NCBI RefSeq assembly: GCF_004114425.1
Contig: NZ_RDQF01000001.1
Span: forward strand, 1-64,000
Origin: Bradyrhizobium vignae
GTDB lineage: Bacteria; Pseudomonadota; Alphaproteobacteria; Rhizobiales; Xanthobacteraceae
DNA length: 64,000 nucleotides
Direction: 5' to 3'
Part shown: one piece after another, positions 7,734 to 15,526 of the stretch
Layout: each line of letters opens with the position of its first letter
How positions within the stretch are numbered: position 1 is the first letter of the stretch
Made by a program: the position numbers and the translations under genes
Notes under the pieces: model-generated
The model's input: the letters and a program-made list of their open reading frames with translations, nothing else
What the model was told of the DNA's origin: nothing
Database searches by the model: none

Positions 7734-8729
7734 GTGCCAGTGCTGAGCCGTGCCGAACTCTCGCGGACCGGGGTGATCTTCGTCGCGCTTCTGCTCGTCG
7801 CCTGGGCGACGGACGCCGTTGCGCGCGAATTTCGCGCCGCCGATACCCAGGCCGAGGACTACCCGACCGTCCAGGCGCTGCGCTACATGGGCGCGCTGAT
7901 CGCCGAGCGCACCAAGGGCCGGCACGAGATCAAGGTGTTCCACTCCCGTCAGCTCGGCGAGGAAAAGGAGACCATCGAGCAGACCCGGGCCGGCGCGATC
8001 GACCTCAACCGGACCAACGTGGCGCTGATCGGCAATTTCGTCCCGGCGATGAACGTGCTCGCCATGCCGTTCCTGTTCCGGTCCATCGAGCACATGCGGG
8101 AGGTGCTGGACGGGCCTATTGGCAACGAGATCCTCGGCAGCTTCGAGCCCTACGGCTTCGTCGGGCTCGCATTCTACGATTCGGGCGCGCGGTCGATCTA
8201 CAACGGCGTCCGCCCGGTCCGGGGCATCACCGACCTCCGGGGCCTGCGGATCCGGGTGCAGCAGTCGGAGTTGATGAGCCAGATGATCCGCTCGCTTGGC
8301 GCCGAACCGGTCGAGATGCCCTACGGGCAGGTGCTCACCGGGCTTGCCAACCATCTGATCGACGGCGCCGAGAACAACTGGCCATCCTTCGTGACGACGG
8401 ATCATTACAGGCATGCCGGCTACTACACGCTCACCGAGCACACGATGAGCCCCGAGGTGCTGGTGATCTCGCTGAAGGCCTGGAAGAGCCTTTCGACGGA
8501 GGAGCAGACCATCTTCAAGGAGGCCGCGCAGCGCTCCAGCCGGTTCATGCGCGAGAAGTGGCGCGACCTCGAGGAGCAGTCGCAGCGCAAGGCACAGGGC
8601 GCCGGGGTGACCATCATCAGGGATATCGACCGCAAGCCGTTCGAGGAGGCGATGGCTCCGATCTATGCCAAGGCCGCGCGCGATCCGGCGGCGGCCGCGC
8701 TGATCGAACGCATTCGCAAGGTGGAGTGA
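7734..8729 (+). CDS. TRAP-type C4-dicarboxylate-family solute-binding protein (DctP family)
   Basis: Periplasmic binding protein of 331 aa. GTG 7734 is favoured over the upstream end of the frame because GAGGGG lies about seven bases before it and a signal peptide (VIFVALLLVAWATDAVA) follows. DctP hallmarks are GEEKETIEQTRAGAIDL, the LRGLRIRVQQS segment containing the arginine that clamps carboxylate ligands, and NHLIDGAENNWPSF. No DctQ/DctM membrane subunits are encoded here. Instead the gene is followed after six bases by a sensor kinase, suggesting that this protein presents a ligand to the kinase, as known for other binding-protein-coupled two-component systems, and does not feed a transporter. 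That role is inferred from context. Confidence 0.88.
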   Translation: MPVLSRAELSRTGVIFVALLLVAWATDAVAREFRAADTQAEDYPTVQALRYMGALIAERTKGRHEIKVFHSRQLGEEKETIEQTRAGAIDLNRTNVALIGNFVPAMNVLAMPFLFRSIEHMREVLDGPIGNEILGSFEPYGFVGLAFYDSGARSIYNGVRPVRGITDLRGLRIRVQQSELMSQMIRSLGAEPVEMPYGQVLTGLANHLIDGAENNWPSFVTTDHYRHAGYYTLTEHTMSPEVLVISLKAWKSLSTEEQTIFKEAAQRSSRFMREKWRDLEEQSQRKAQGAGVTIIRDIDRKPFEEAMAPIYAKAARDPAAAALIERIRKVE

Positions 8730-8735
8730 GGCCTG

Positions 8736-10814
8736 TTGGCTGCGCTTGGACATCAGGAACACGCGGACAGGCCGCCCGGCCCGATCGGGCAGCTGCGCGC
8801 GCGCCTCGTCGGCGTGCTGCGGGCGGTGCCGATCCGCTGGCGCATCCTGTCGATCGCGGCGCTGAACTCCGCCGTCGTGGTGGTGCTGGTCGCGATGATC
8901 TGGAACGGCGCGCAGGTGCTCGGCTCGGCCTGGGACGACGTGCGCCAGGTGCGCGAATCCGATCGCATCCTGGCGCTGCTCGAAAGCGAGACCGGGCGGC
9001 TGCAGAACCTGATCCACCGCTACATCAACCAACCGAGCCCGGACCTGTTCGCCGAGATCCTGCTGTTGCGCGAGGCAGTGCTGGGCACGCTGACGGGCCG
9101 CGCCGCCAAGGACCCGATGCTGTCGGGCTCGGTCGAGGAGCTCGAGCGCACCACCGACCGCTTCCTCAACGGCTTCGGCGAGCTGCGCAGCGTGCAGGCG
9201 ACCATCGCGAAAACCTATGAGGAGCAGGTGCAGGGCCCGGCCAGGGACATGGCGGGCCTCTACTCCATCATCGAAGGCGCCACCGGCCATCGCGACGCGC
9301 TGATCTGGCCCTCGCTCGGCAAGTCCCGCGAGGCCTTCACCGCGATGCTGGTGGCGGCCAATTCCTATTATCTGTCGCAGTCATCGGGCGCCGCCGACGA
9401 CGCGCGCCGCAACACCGAGACGATCGAGAAGACCATCCCCGTCATGATCGATCTCGCCGACAACGACCTCCAGCGCATGGCGCTGCAAAAGCTCGCGGCG
9501 CGCACCGCGTCCCTGCGCGAGGGCTTCGCAAAGCTCTCCGAGCAGCTTGCGAGCCGCACCGAGCTCCTGCGAAACACCATCGACGCCAGCCAGGCCGAGG
9601 CGATCGGCGCCATCGACGACCTCTCGACCAAGATGCGCCGGCGCGAGCAGAAGGCGCAGGAGACCTTCGACCGCACGCTGGCCGACATTTCCCGCCGGGT
9701 GCTGTCGATCGCGATCATCTTCCTCGGCATCATCCTCACCGCCGGCGTTCTGATTGCCTTGTCGATCCGCCTGCCGCTGCAGCAGATCATGACGGCAATG
9801 CGCGCGATCACGCTCGGCGACCTCGGCCGCGAGGTGCAGGGCACCAATGCACGCGACGAGGTCGGTGCCATGGCACGCGCGGTGGAGGTGTTCCGCGAGA
9901 ACGCGATCGCCAAGCGCCAGACCGAGGACGAGCTGCGCGCCTCGAAGGAGAAGGCCGAGAGTGCGCTGCTCGAGCTCAATACCGCACAGCAGAATTTGAT
10001 CGATGCAGAGCGGCTCGCCGCGCTCGGCGGACTCGTCGCCGGCGTTGCCCACGAGGTCAACAACCCGATCGGCATCAGCCTGACCGTGGCGTCGAGCTTT
10101 GCCCGCCGCACCGAGATTTTCGAAGCCCAGCTCAAGGGCGAGGGCGGCCTGCGCCGCTCTCAGCTGGAAGAGTTCGTGCAGTCCTCGCGCGACGCCTCGC
10201 AGCAGCTCGTCGCCAACCTGCAGCGTGCCGGCGAGCTGATCCAGTCGTTCAAGCAGGTTGCCGTCGACCGTTCCCATGCCGAGCGCCGGCAATTCAGCTT
10301 GAGCGAAGCCACCGATCAGATCATCGCCAGCCTGCGCCCGGTGCTGAAGCGCTCACCGATCACGCTGGAGGTCGACGTGCCCGAGGGGCTGCTGCTCGAC
10401 GGCTATCCCGGCTCCTACGGCCAGATCCTGACCAACCTGTTCCTCAATGCCGCCAACCACGCCTTCGCCGATGGGCGCGCCGGTACGATCGCAATCTCGG
10501 CGCGGCCGCGCGGGACCGAGGACATCGAGATCAGCTTCGCCGACAACGGGGCCGGCATGACCCCCGACGTGCAGCGCCAGGCCTTTGACCCTTTCTTTAC
10601 CACCCGGCGCAATGAAGGCGGCACGGGACTTGGCCTGCACATCGTCTATAACCTCGTGACCCAGCAGCTCGGCGGCCGCATGATGCTGGAATCCAAGCTG
10701 GGACAAGGCACGACTTTTCGCATTATCATGCCCCGCATCGCCAAGGGCGGCGCGCAAAGCACAGAAAGTGACGGGACTTCTCAATGGCCGAACAGGACGA
10801 TGTCCTCCACCTGA
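8736..10814 (+). CDS. Membrane sensor histidine kinase with large periplasmic domain
   Basis: 692 aa from TTG 8736, six bases after the TRAP binding-protein gene. Order of parts: TM1 about 36-56, a helical periplasmic region of about 265 residues, TM2 about 325-347, a HAMP linker, a coiled coil (EDELRASKEKAESALLEL), a HisKA-type phosphoacceptor helix with GVAHEVNNPIG (H439), and a HATPase domain with NLFLNAANHAF, FADNGAGM and GGTGLGLHIVYNLV. There is no receiver domain of its own. The last 31 bp overlap the next kinase gene. The helical sensor region facing the periplasm is the logical docking site for the upstream binding protein. Confidence 0.9.
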   Translation: MAALGHQEHADRPPGPIGQLRARLVGVLRAVPIRWRILSIAALNSAVVVVLVAMIWNGAQVLGSAWDDVRQVRESDRILALLESETGRLQNLIHRYINQPSPDLFAEILLLREAVLGTLTGRAAKDPMLSGSVEELERTTDRFLNGFGELRSVQATIAKTYEEQVQGPARDMAGLYSIIEGATGHRDALIWPSLGKSREAFTAMLVAANSYYLSQSSGAADDARRNTETIEKTIPVMIDLADNDLQRMALQKLAARTASLREGFAKLSEQLASRTELLRNTIDASQAEAIGAIDDLSTKMRRREQKAQETFDRTLADISRRVLSIAIIFLGIILTAGVLIALSIRLPLQQIMTAMRAITLGDLGREVQGTNARDEVGAMARAVEVFRENAIAKRQTEDELRASKEKAESALLELNTAQQNLIDAERLAALGGLVAGVAHEVNNPIGISLTVASSFARRTEIFEAQLKGEGGLRRSQLEEFVQSSRDASQQLVANLQRAGELIQSFKQVAVDRSHAERRQFSLSEATDQIIASLRPVLKRSPITLEVDVPEGLLLDGYPGSYGQILTNLFLNAANHAFADGRAGTIAISARPRGTEDIEISFADNGAGMTPDVQRQAFDPFFTTRRNEGGTGLGLHIVYNLVTQQLGGRMMLESKLGQGTTFRIIMPRIAKGGAQSTESDGTSQWPNRTMSST

Positions 10815-12529
10815 TCGACGACACCGGTACCGCGTCGGAGGACAGCAACGCCCGAAAATGGAAGATCGCCGTCATCGACGACGATCCGGCCGTGCATGAC
10901 GGCACGCGTTTTGCTCTCTCGGATTACAGCCTCAACGGCCAGAGCCTGGAGATCCTGTCGGCCTATTCCGCGGCGGAAGGCCGCAAGCTGATGGCCGAGC
11001 ACAGCGACATCGCCGCCGTGCTGCTCGACGTCATCATGGAGACCGACGTCGCCGGCCTCGAGTTGGTCGAGTTCATCCGCAACGAGATCAGGAACGAAAC
11101 CGTGCGCATCATCCTGCGCACCGGCCAGCCCGGCCAGGCGCCGGAGCGGCGCGTCATCGTGCAGTACGACATCAACGACTACAAGGCCAAGACCGAGCTC
11201 ACCGCCGACAAGCTGTTCACCTCACTGACCGCGGCGCTACGCTCCTATCAGCAGCTCGAGCGCATGGTGCAGACGCGGCGCGGCCTGGAGATCATCATCG
11301 ACGCCGCCTCGACGCTGTACGACTTCAAGTCGATGCAGCGGCTCGCCGAGGGCGTGCTGACCCAGCTCGCTTCGCTGCTCAACGTCGACTGCGCCGGCAT
11401 CCTGGTCCTGCGCGACAATGGCGGCGCCGATCCGGAGCTCTCGGTGCTCGCCGGCAGCGGCTGCTACAGCCGCTTCATCGGCACCACATCCTCGAAAGCG
11501 CTCGACCCCGAACTGCGCGAGATGGTGGAGGCCGCGTTCCAGCGCCGCAAGAACGAATTCGCCGACCACCGCAGCGTGATCTATCTGCGCACCGGATCCG
11601 GCCGCGAGGTCGTGGTGCTGCTGCAGGCCGAGCGCGAATTGTCCGAGACAGACCGCTCGCTGGTCGAGATCTTCTCCAGCCGGCTCTCGATTGCCTTCGA
11701 CAACGTGATCCTCTACCAGCAGCTCCAGGACGCCAACACCCAGCTCGAAGACCGCGTCGCCCAGCGCACCCGCGCGCTTATGCAGGCCAACCGCCGCCTC
11801 TCCGCGCAATGGCTGCGGCTGCAACGCGCCAACGGCTTCAAGAACGAGATTCTGGGCACCGTCGCGCACGACCTGAAGAACCCGCTCGGCGTCATCCTCG
11901 GCCGCACCGAGATGCTGAAGGAGCTGATCTCGACCGGCGCATCGATGGGCGGCGTGGTCGCCCAGGTCGACCACATCCGCGACGCCACCAAGCGGCTGAC
12001 CACGATGGTCGATCACCTGATCTCGGATGCGATGGCCGATGCCTTCGACATCACCATCCGCCGCGAGCCGGTCGACGTCGCGGCGCTGGTCAAGGAGGTC
12101 GCCGAGGCCAACCAGCCGCTGGCGTTCAACAAGCAGCAGGCGATCAGCGTCACCGCGCCGCCCAACATCGTCACCATGTGCGACACCGACCGCATCCGCG
12201 AGGCGATCGACAATCTCATCAGCAACGCCATCAAATACTCGCCGATCGGCGGCAAGATCGACGTGGCCGTCACTCACGAGGGCAGCGACACCATCGTCCG
12301 CGTCAGCGACGAGGGTGCCGGGCTGTCGCCGGAAGATCTTGGCCGCCTGTTCGGCCGGTTCCAGCGGCTCTCCGCAAAACCGACCGGCGGCGAGAGCTCG
12401 ACAGGGCTTGGGTTGTCGATTGTAAAGCGTATCATCGACATGCATGGCGGCGAGGTGACCGCAGACAGCGACGGACCCGGCCAGGGCTCGACATTCACCA
12501 TCACGCTGCCCGCGACAGAAATGCCATGA
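10784..12529 (+). CDS. Soluble hybrid: receiver domain plus histidine kinase
   Basis: 581 aa without membrane segments. Residues about 26-150 form a receiver domain with the acidic pocket IDDDP and phosphoacceptor D82 in VLLDVIMETD. The next 150 residues look like the DUF3369/GAF-like module usually found behind such receivers (LRSYQQLERMVQTRRGLEII onward). A coiled coil then leads into HisKA (GTVAHDLKNPLG, H362) and a HATPase domain (NLISNAIKYSPIGG, DEGAGLSPEDLG, TGLGLSIVKRII). The receiver-first order suggests that it accepts phosphate from the preceding kinase and passes a signal to the following OmpR-type regulator. Translational coupling is indicated by the 31-bp overlap upstream and the 1-22 bp gap downstream. 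Confidence 0.9.
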   Translation: MAEQDDVLHLIDDTGTASEDSNARKWKIAVIDDDPAVHDGTRFALSDYSLNGQSLEILSAYSAAEGRKLMAEHSDIAAVLLDVIMETDVAGLELVEFIRNEIRNETVRIILRTGQPGQAPERRVIVQYDINDYKAKTELTADKLFTSLTAALRSYQQLERMVQTRRGLEIIIDAASTLYDFKSMQRLAEGVLTQLASLLNVDCAGILVLRDNGGADPELSVLAGSGCYSRFIGTTSSKALDPELREMVEAAFQRRKNEFADHRSVIYLRTGSGREVVVLLQAERELSETDRSLVEIFSSRLSIAFDNVILYQQLQDANTQLEDRVAQRTRALMQANRRLSAQWLRLQRANGFKNEILGTVAHDLKNPLGVILGRTEMLKELISTGASMGGVVAQVDHIRDATKRLTTMVDHLISDAMADAFDITIRREPVDVAALVKEVAEANQPLAFNKQQAISVTAPPNIVTMCDTDRIREAIDNLISNAIKYSPIGGKIDVAVTHEGSDTIVRVSDEGAGLSPEDLGRLFGRFQRLSAKPTGGESSTGLGLSIVKRIIDMHGGEVTADSDGPGQGSTFTITLPATEMP

Positions 12530-12551
12530 TTTGAGCGAAGATTTTAGTGAC

Positions 12552-13289
12552 ATGACCCAAAGCCAGCACATCATGATCGTCGACGACGAGGCCCCGGCCC
12601 GGGAGATGGTCGGCGATTACCTCAAGATGCACGGCTTCACCGTGACGCTGTGCGACGGCGGCAAGAGCTTGCGTGCTGCGATCCAGGGCAGCATGCCCGA
12701 TCTCGTCGTGCTCGATCTCAACATGCCCGAGGAAGACGGGCTCTCGATCATTCGCGACCTCAAGAGCCGCAACAACGTGCCTGTCATCATGCTGACGGCG
12801 ACCGCGAGCCCGATCGACCGCGTCGTCGGGCTCGAACTCGGCGCCGACGATTACGTGGCAAAGCCGTGCGAGCTGCGCGAGCTGATGGCGCGCATCCGTT
12901 CGGTGCTGCGGCGGAGCGGGCCGGCCAAGGCAGCAGCGCCCGACGCGTCGGCGGCGAAGTCGGACAAGGACCAGCTGGTTCGCTTCGGCACCAAATGGCT
13001 CGATCTCGAAGCGCAGGCCTTGCGCGACGACGAGGGCAACGAGCATCCGCTGACGGCGTCCGAATTCGGGCTGCTCAAGGTGTTCGCGGCCAATCCGAAG
13101 CGCGTGCTGTCGCGCGAGCGCCTGCTGGAGCTCGCCAATGCGCGCGACGCCGAAGCCTTCGACCGCGCGGTGGATCTGCGCATCATGCGCATCCGCCGCA
13201 AGATCGAGCCAGATCCGGCAAAACCGGCCGTGATTCGCACCATCCGCGGCGGCGGCTATCTGTTCTCGCCCCAGGGCGAGAAGGCGTAG
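12552..13289 (+). CDS. OmpR/PhoB-type response regulator
   Basis: 245 aa: a receiver domain with IVDDE and phosphoacceptor in VVLDLNMPEEDG (D55 from this start), the conserved threonine in MLTATAS and lysine in YVAKP, then a Trans_reg_C winged helix (HPLTASEFGLLKVF, SRERLLELA, DRAVDLRIMRIRRKIE, IRTIRGGGYLF). An in-frame TTG at 12531 would add seven residues; neither start has a strong ribosome site. Last gene of the TRAP-binding-protein/kinase/kinase/regulator unit and its probable output. Target promoters are unknown. Confidence 0.92.
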   Translation: MTQSQHIMIVDDEAPAREMVGDYLKMHGFTVTLCDGGKSLRAAIQGSMPDLVVLDLNMPEEDGLSIIRDLKSRNNVPVIMLTATASPIDRVVGLELGADDYVAKPCELRELMARIRSVLRRSGPAKAAAPDASAAKSDKDQLVRFGTKWLDLEAQALRDDEGNEHPLTASEFGLLKVFAANPKRVLSRERLLELANARDAEAFDRAVDLRIMRIRRKIEPDPAKPAVIRTIRGGGYLFSPQGEKA

Positions 13290-13311
13290 GGCGGCACCGC
13301 CGGCTCCAGAC

Positions 13312-13392
13312 CGTCATTGCGAGCGCAGCAAAGCAATCCAGAGTCCGTCCGCGGAAAGGCTCTGGATTTGCTTCACTGCGCTCGCAATGACG
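13312..13392. repeat. Palindromic intergenic repeat, family A
   Basis: Starts CGTCATTGCGAGCGCAGC and ends with its near-complement GCGCTCGCAATGACG; the inner arms AATCCAGAG and CTCTGGATT pair as well. It sits just downstream of the response regulator gene and could act as a transcript-end hairpin. Confidence 0.9.
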
Positions 13393-13633
13393 GAGCAAAT
13401 GGCATCGGCGCCACGCTCCATCAGGCATTTCAGGCAGCAGACCCACCGCCCGCACGATGCCGCTTTGACCCGATCAAACGCCCTGGACCCGGCGCTTCCC
13501 TCCGCGAGCACGGCATGGGTGCCGCGCCGCCAAACGCAATCCTCCGAAATACGTTCCCGGCGCCTGCGCCGGCATCAAAACCTCCGCCCCGTATTTCCCG
13601 TATATTGAAATTCCACGACTTTTTGCCCCGAAT
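13393..13633. other. Intergenic stretch without recognised gene
   Basis: About 240 bp between the family A repeat and the palindromes upstream of the ECF sigma gene. Several frames stay open here but none shows a family signature or a convincing ribosome site. Nothing is assigned. Confidence 0.5.
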
Positions 13634-13660
13634 GTTTCGTCGACCCATTTGCGACGAAAC
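13634..13660. promoter_or_regulatory. Inverted repeat upstream of the ECF sigma gene (site 1)
   Basis: GTTTCGTCG and CGACGAAAC are perfect 9-bp complements spaced by nine bases, about 120 bp before the sigma-factor start. The right arm plus AATT recurs at 14459-14471 behind the gene. It could be an operator or part of an autoregulated promoter. Confidence 0.5.
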
Positions 13661-13671
13661 AATTTGGCGGC

Positions 13672-13699
13672 GCACGAAACCATTTTCCGCTTTTCGTGC
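13672..13699. promoter_or_regulatory. Inverted repeat upstream of the ECF sigma gene (site 2)
   Basis: GCACGAAA and TTTCGTGC are perfect 8-bp complements spaced by twelve bases. Together with site 1 this places two ACGAAA/TTTCGT palindromes in tandem within 66 bp. Confidence 0.45.
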
Positions 13700-13780
13700 A
13701 GACGTCCCGAAACGTTGGCTCATTAACACTTTCACCGAAGGAAACGCCGCTCGGTTGCGGCGGTACGGGGAGCCAAGTCC

Positions 13781-14392
13781 ATGCGGAACGTCATCGCCAT
13801 CAACGCCCAGGCCAGCCAGAGCATCATTGCCGCTCAGGCGACTTCGGACGACATGCTCCTCGAAAGCATCGCCGACGGCAACCGTACCGCCATGCACATG
13901 CTCTATTGCCGGCATAATGTGCGGGTGTACCGCTTCATCCTGCGCATCGTGCGCGACGCCACCACGGCGGAAGACCTGGTCAGCCAGGTGTTTTTGGACG
14001 TGTGGCGGACCGCCGGCCAATTCCAGGGCCGCTCGCAGGTGTCGACCTGGCTGCTCTCGATCGCCCGCTTCAAGGCGCTGACCGCGATGCGCCAGCGCCG
14101 CTTCGAGGACATCGACCAGGAAGACGTCCGCCAGATTCCCGACGATCACGATACGCCCGAGACCTCGCTCGATCGCAGCGACACCAGCGCCATCCTGCGC
14201 GCCTGCGTGCAGAAGCTGTCGCCCGCGCATCGGGAGATCATCAATCTCGTCTACTACCACGAGAAGTCGGTGGAGGAGGTCGGCCAGATCATCGGCATCC
14301 CCCAGAGCACGGTGAAGACGCGGATGTTCTACGCCCGCAAGCAACTGGCCGACTTGCTCAAGGGCGCCGGCGTCGATCGCTTCGCGGCCTGA
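13781..14392 (+). CDS. ECF-type RNA polymerase sigma factor
   Basis: 203 aa. Region 2 reads LYCRHNVRVYRFILRIVRD followed by ATTAEDLVSQVFLDVWR, the usual core-binding and -10-recognition helices. A short linker (about 100-135) follows, then region 4 with LSPAHREIINLVYYHEKS, the helix-turn-helix VEEVGQIIGIPQSTVKTRMF and YARKQLADLL. No anti-sigma factor gene is adjacent, so regulation could be transcriptional through the two palindromes upstream or through a distant partner. No sensory or C-terminal extension domain is present. A redox pair (CcdA, thioredoxin) lies 400 bp downstream beyond a terminator, so a functional link is only suggestive. Confidence 0.92.
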   Translation: MRNVIAINAQASQSIIAAQATSDDMLLESIADGNRTAMHMLYCRHNVRVYRFILRIVRDATTAEDLVSQVFLDVWRTAGQFQGRSQVSTWLLSIARFKALTAMRQRRFEDIDQEDVRQIPDDHDTPETSLDRSDTSAILRACVQKLSPAHREIINLVYYHEKSVEEVGQIIGIPQSTVKTRMFYARKQLADLLKGAGVDRFAA

Positions 14393-14552
14393 AGTTCAGA
14401 TATTTCAACGGGATAGGACCATAGCTTGGGTTCTACCGGGACACGGAAACGTTACCGCCGACGAAACAATTGAAACAAACGACAACATCAGGCGGAAAAA
14501 CTTTCCCCCTATAAAGCTCGCATACGGTTTCGTTAAACCTCCCAAGACCTCC
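14393..14552 (+). other. Non-coding stretch, possible short RNA leader
   Basis: 160 bp between the sigma gene and an intrinsic terminator. It contains a second copy of CGACGAAACAATT (14459-14471), a TATAAA element at 14510-14515 and, shortly before the terminator, two CCTCC motifs (CCTCCCAAGACCTCC, 14538-14552) that could pair with ribosome-binding sites. A short RNA of about 70 nt ending at the terminator is conceivable; no good -35 element is visible. Confidence 0.3.
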
Positions 14553-14590
14553 AACGACCCGGACGATGCCCAGTCCGGGTCGTTTTGTAT
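14553..14590 (+). terminator. Intrinsic terminator
   Basis: AACGACCCGGAC and GTCCGGGTCGTT form a perfect 12-bp stem around an eight-base loop (GATGCCCA), followed by TTTTGTATTT. It is the clearest rho-independent terminator in the window and would end the sigma-factor transcript or a short RNA starting behind it. Confidence 0.85.
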
Positions 14591-14615
14591 TTGGGGCGCC
14601 CGGACGCCTCCGCAT

Positions 14616-14699
14616 CGTCATGGCCGGGCTTGACCCGGCCATCCACGCCTTCCTGCGCGACAAAGAACGTGGATGCCCGGGACAGGCCCGACATGACGG
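14616..14699. repeat. Intergenic repeat, family B
   Basis: Opens CGTCATGGCCGGGCTTGACC, reaches CCATCCACGCC, and closes with CGTGGATGCCCGGGACAGG and CATGACGG. It encodes the spurious peptide MAGLDPAIHA in one frame. Located before the ccdA-like gene. Confidence 0.88.
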
Positions 14700-14797
14700 C
14701 CTCGGCAAATTCCGCCCCCGTCACGAAGCCGTGACGCGGCGTAACGATCGACGCGCGACGGACGAACTGCCCTCGTGACCTCATCCACGAGTGCCTC

Positions 14798-15496
14798 ATG
14801 CTCGCACTGATCTTCGCTGTCCTCGCCGGCATCCTCACCATCGCCGCGCCCTGCACATTGCCGGTGCTGCCGATCCTGCTCGGCGCCTCGATCGGGCGCG
14901 CGGGACATCTGCGACCGGCGATGATCGCGCTCGGCTTCGTCATTTCCTTCTCCGCAGTCGCACTGCTGCTCGGCGCGATCACGCACCTGTTCGATTTCGA
15001 TCCGAACGTGCTGCGCGAAGCCGCATCCATCCTGCTGCTCGGCTTCGGCCTGTTGATGCTGTGGCCCGCGCCGTTCGAATGGCTGTCGATCCGGCTCAAT
15101 GGCTGGCTCGCTCTCGGCAGTTCGAGCGGCGCGCAGCGCGAGGGCGCGTTCGGCGGGCTCGTGCTCGGCACCACGCTGGGTCTGGTCTGGACACCCTGCG
15201 CCGGGCCGGTGCTCGGCTCGATCCTGACGCTGGTGGCGACGTCGAAGGATGTTGCCTGGGCCGGCACGCTGCTGGTTGCCTACGCCATCGGCGCGGCGAT
15301 CCCGATGCTGGCAATCGCCTATGGCGGACAGGCCGCGACGACGCGCGTGCGCAGCCTCGCGCGGATCTCGCCACAGCTGCAACAGGGCTTTGGAATCGTC
15401 GTGATCGGCTTCGCAGTTGCGGCCTATTTCCAGTACGACACGCTGATCGTGGCGTGGCTCACCGGCTTCTATCCCACCGGCCAGATCGGCTTGTGA
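14798..15496 (+). CDS. Cytochrome c biogenesis protein CcdA-like (DsbD membrane domain)
   Basis: 232 aa, six predicted membrane helices. It carries reductant from cytoplasmic thioredoxin across the inner membrane. The two redox cysteines sit in the expected proline-flanked motifs, AAPCTLPVLP in the first helix and WTPCAGPVLG in the fourth. A GASIGRAG turn follows the first helix. Thirty bases downstream lies a thioredoxin-like gene, the natural periplasmic acceptor. The pair therefore probably makes a reducing path for a periplasmic substrate. Start ATG 14798 opens directly into the first membrane helix. Confidence 0.88.
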   Translation: MLALIFAVLAGILTIAAPCTLPVLPILLGASIGRAGHLRPAMIALGFVISFSAVALLLGAITHLFDFDPNVLREAASILLLGFGLLMLWPAPFEWLSIRLNGWLALGSSSGAQREGAFGGLVLGTTLGLVWTPCAGPVLGSILTLVATSKDVAWAGTLLVAYAIGAAIPMLAIAYGGQAATTRVRSLARISPQLQQGFGIVVIGFAVAAYFQYDTLIVAWLTGFYPTGQIGL

Positions 15497-15526
15497 TCAC
15501 CCTCATTTTCACCGGAGGACTCGTCC

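Noticed and set aside
7677..9290. 537-residue open frame antisense to the TRAP binding-protein and kinase genes
   Set aside because: Antisense shadow of two genes with strong motifs; no ribosome site or domain.
13317..14081. 254-residue plus-strand frame across the region before the ECF sigma gene
   Set aside because: It overlaps the well-supported sigma gene in another frame, begins inside a repeat and has no domain.
14566..14778. 70-residue frame containing MAGLDPAIHA
   Set aside because: This is the translation of a family B intergenic repeat and not a gene.
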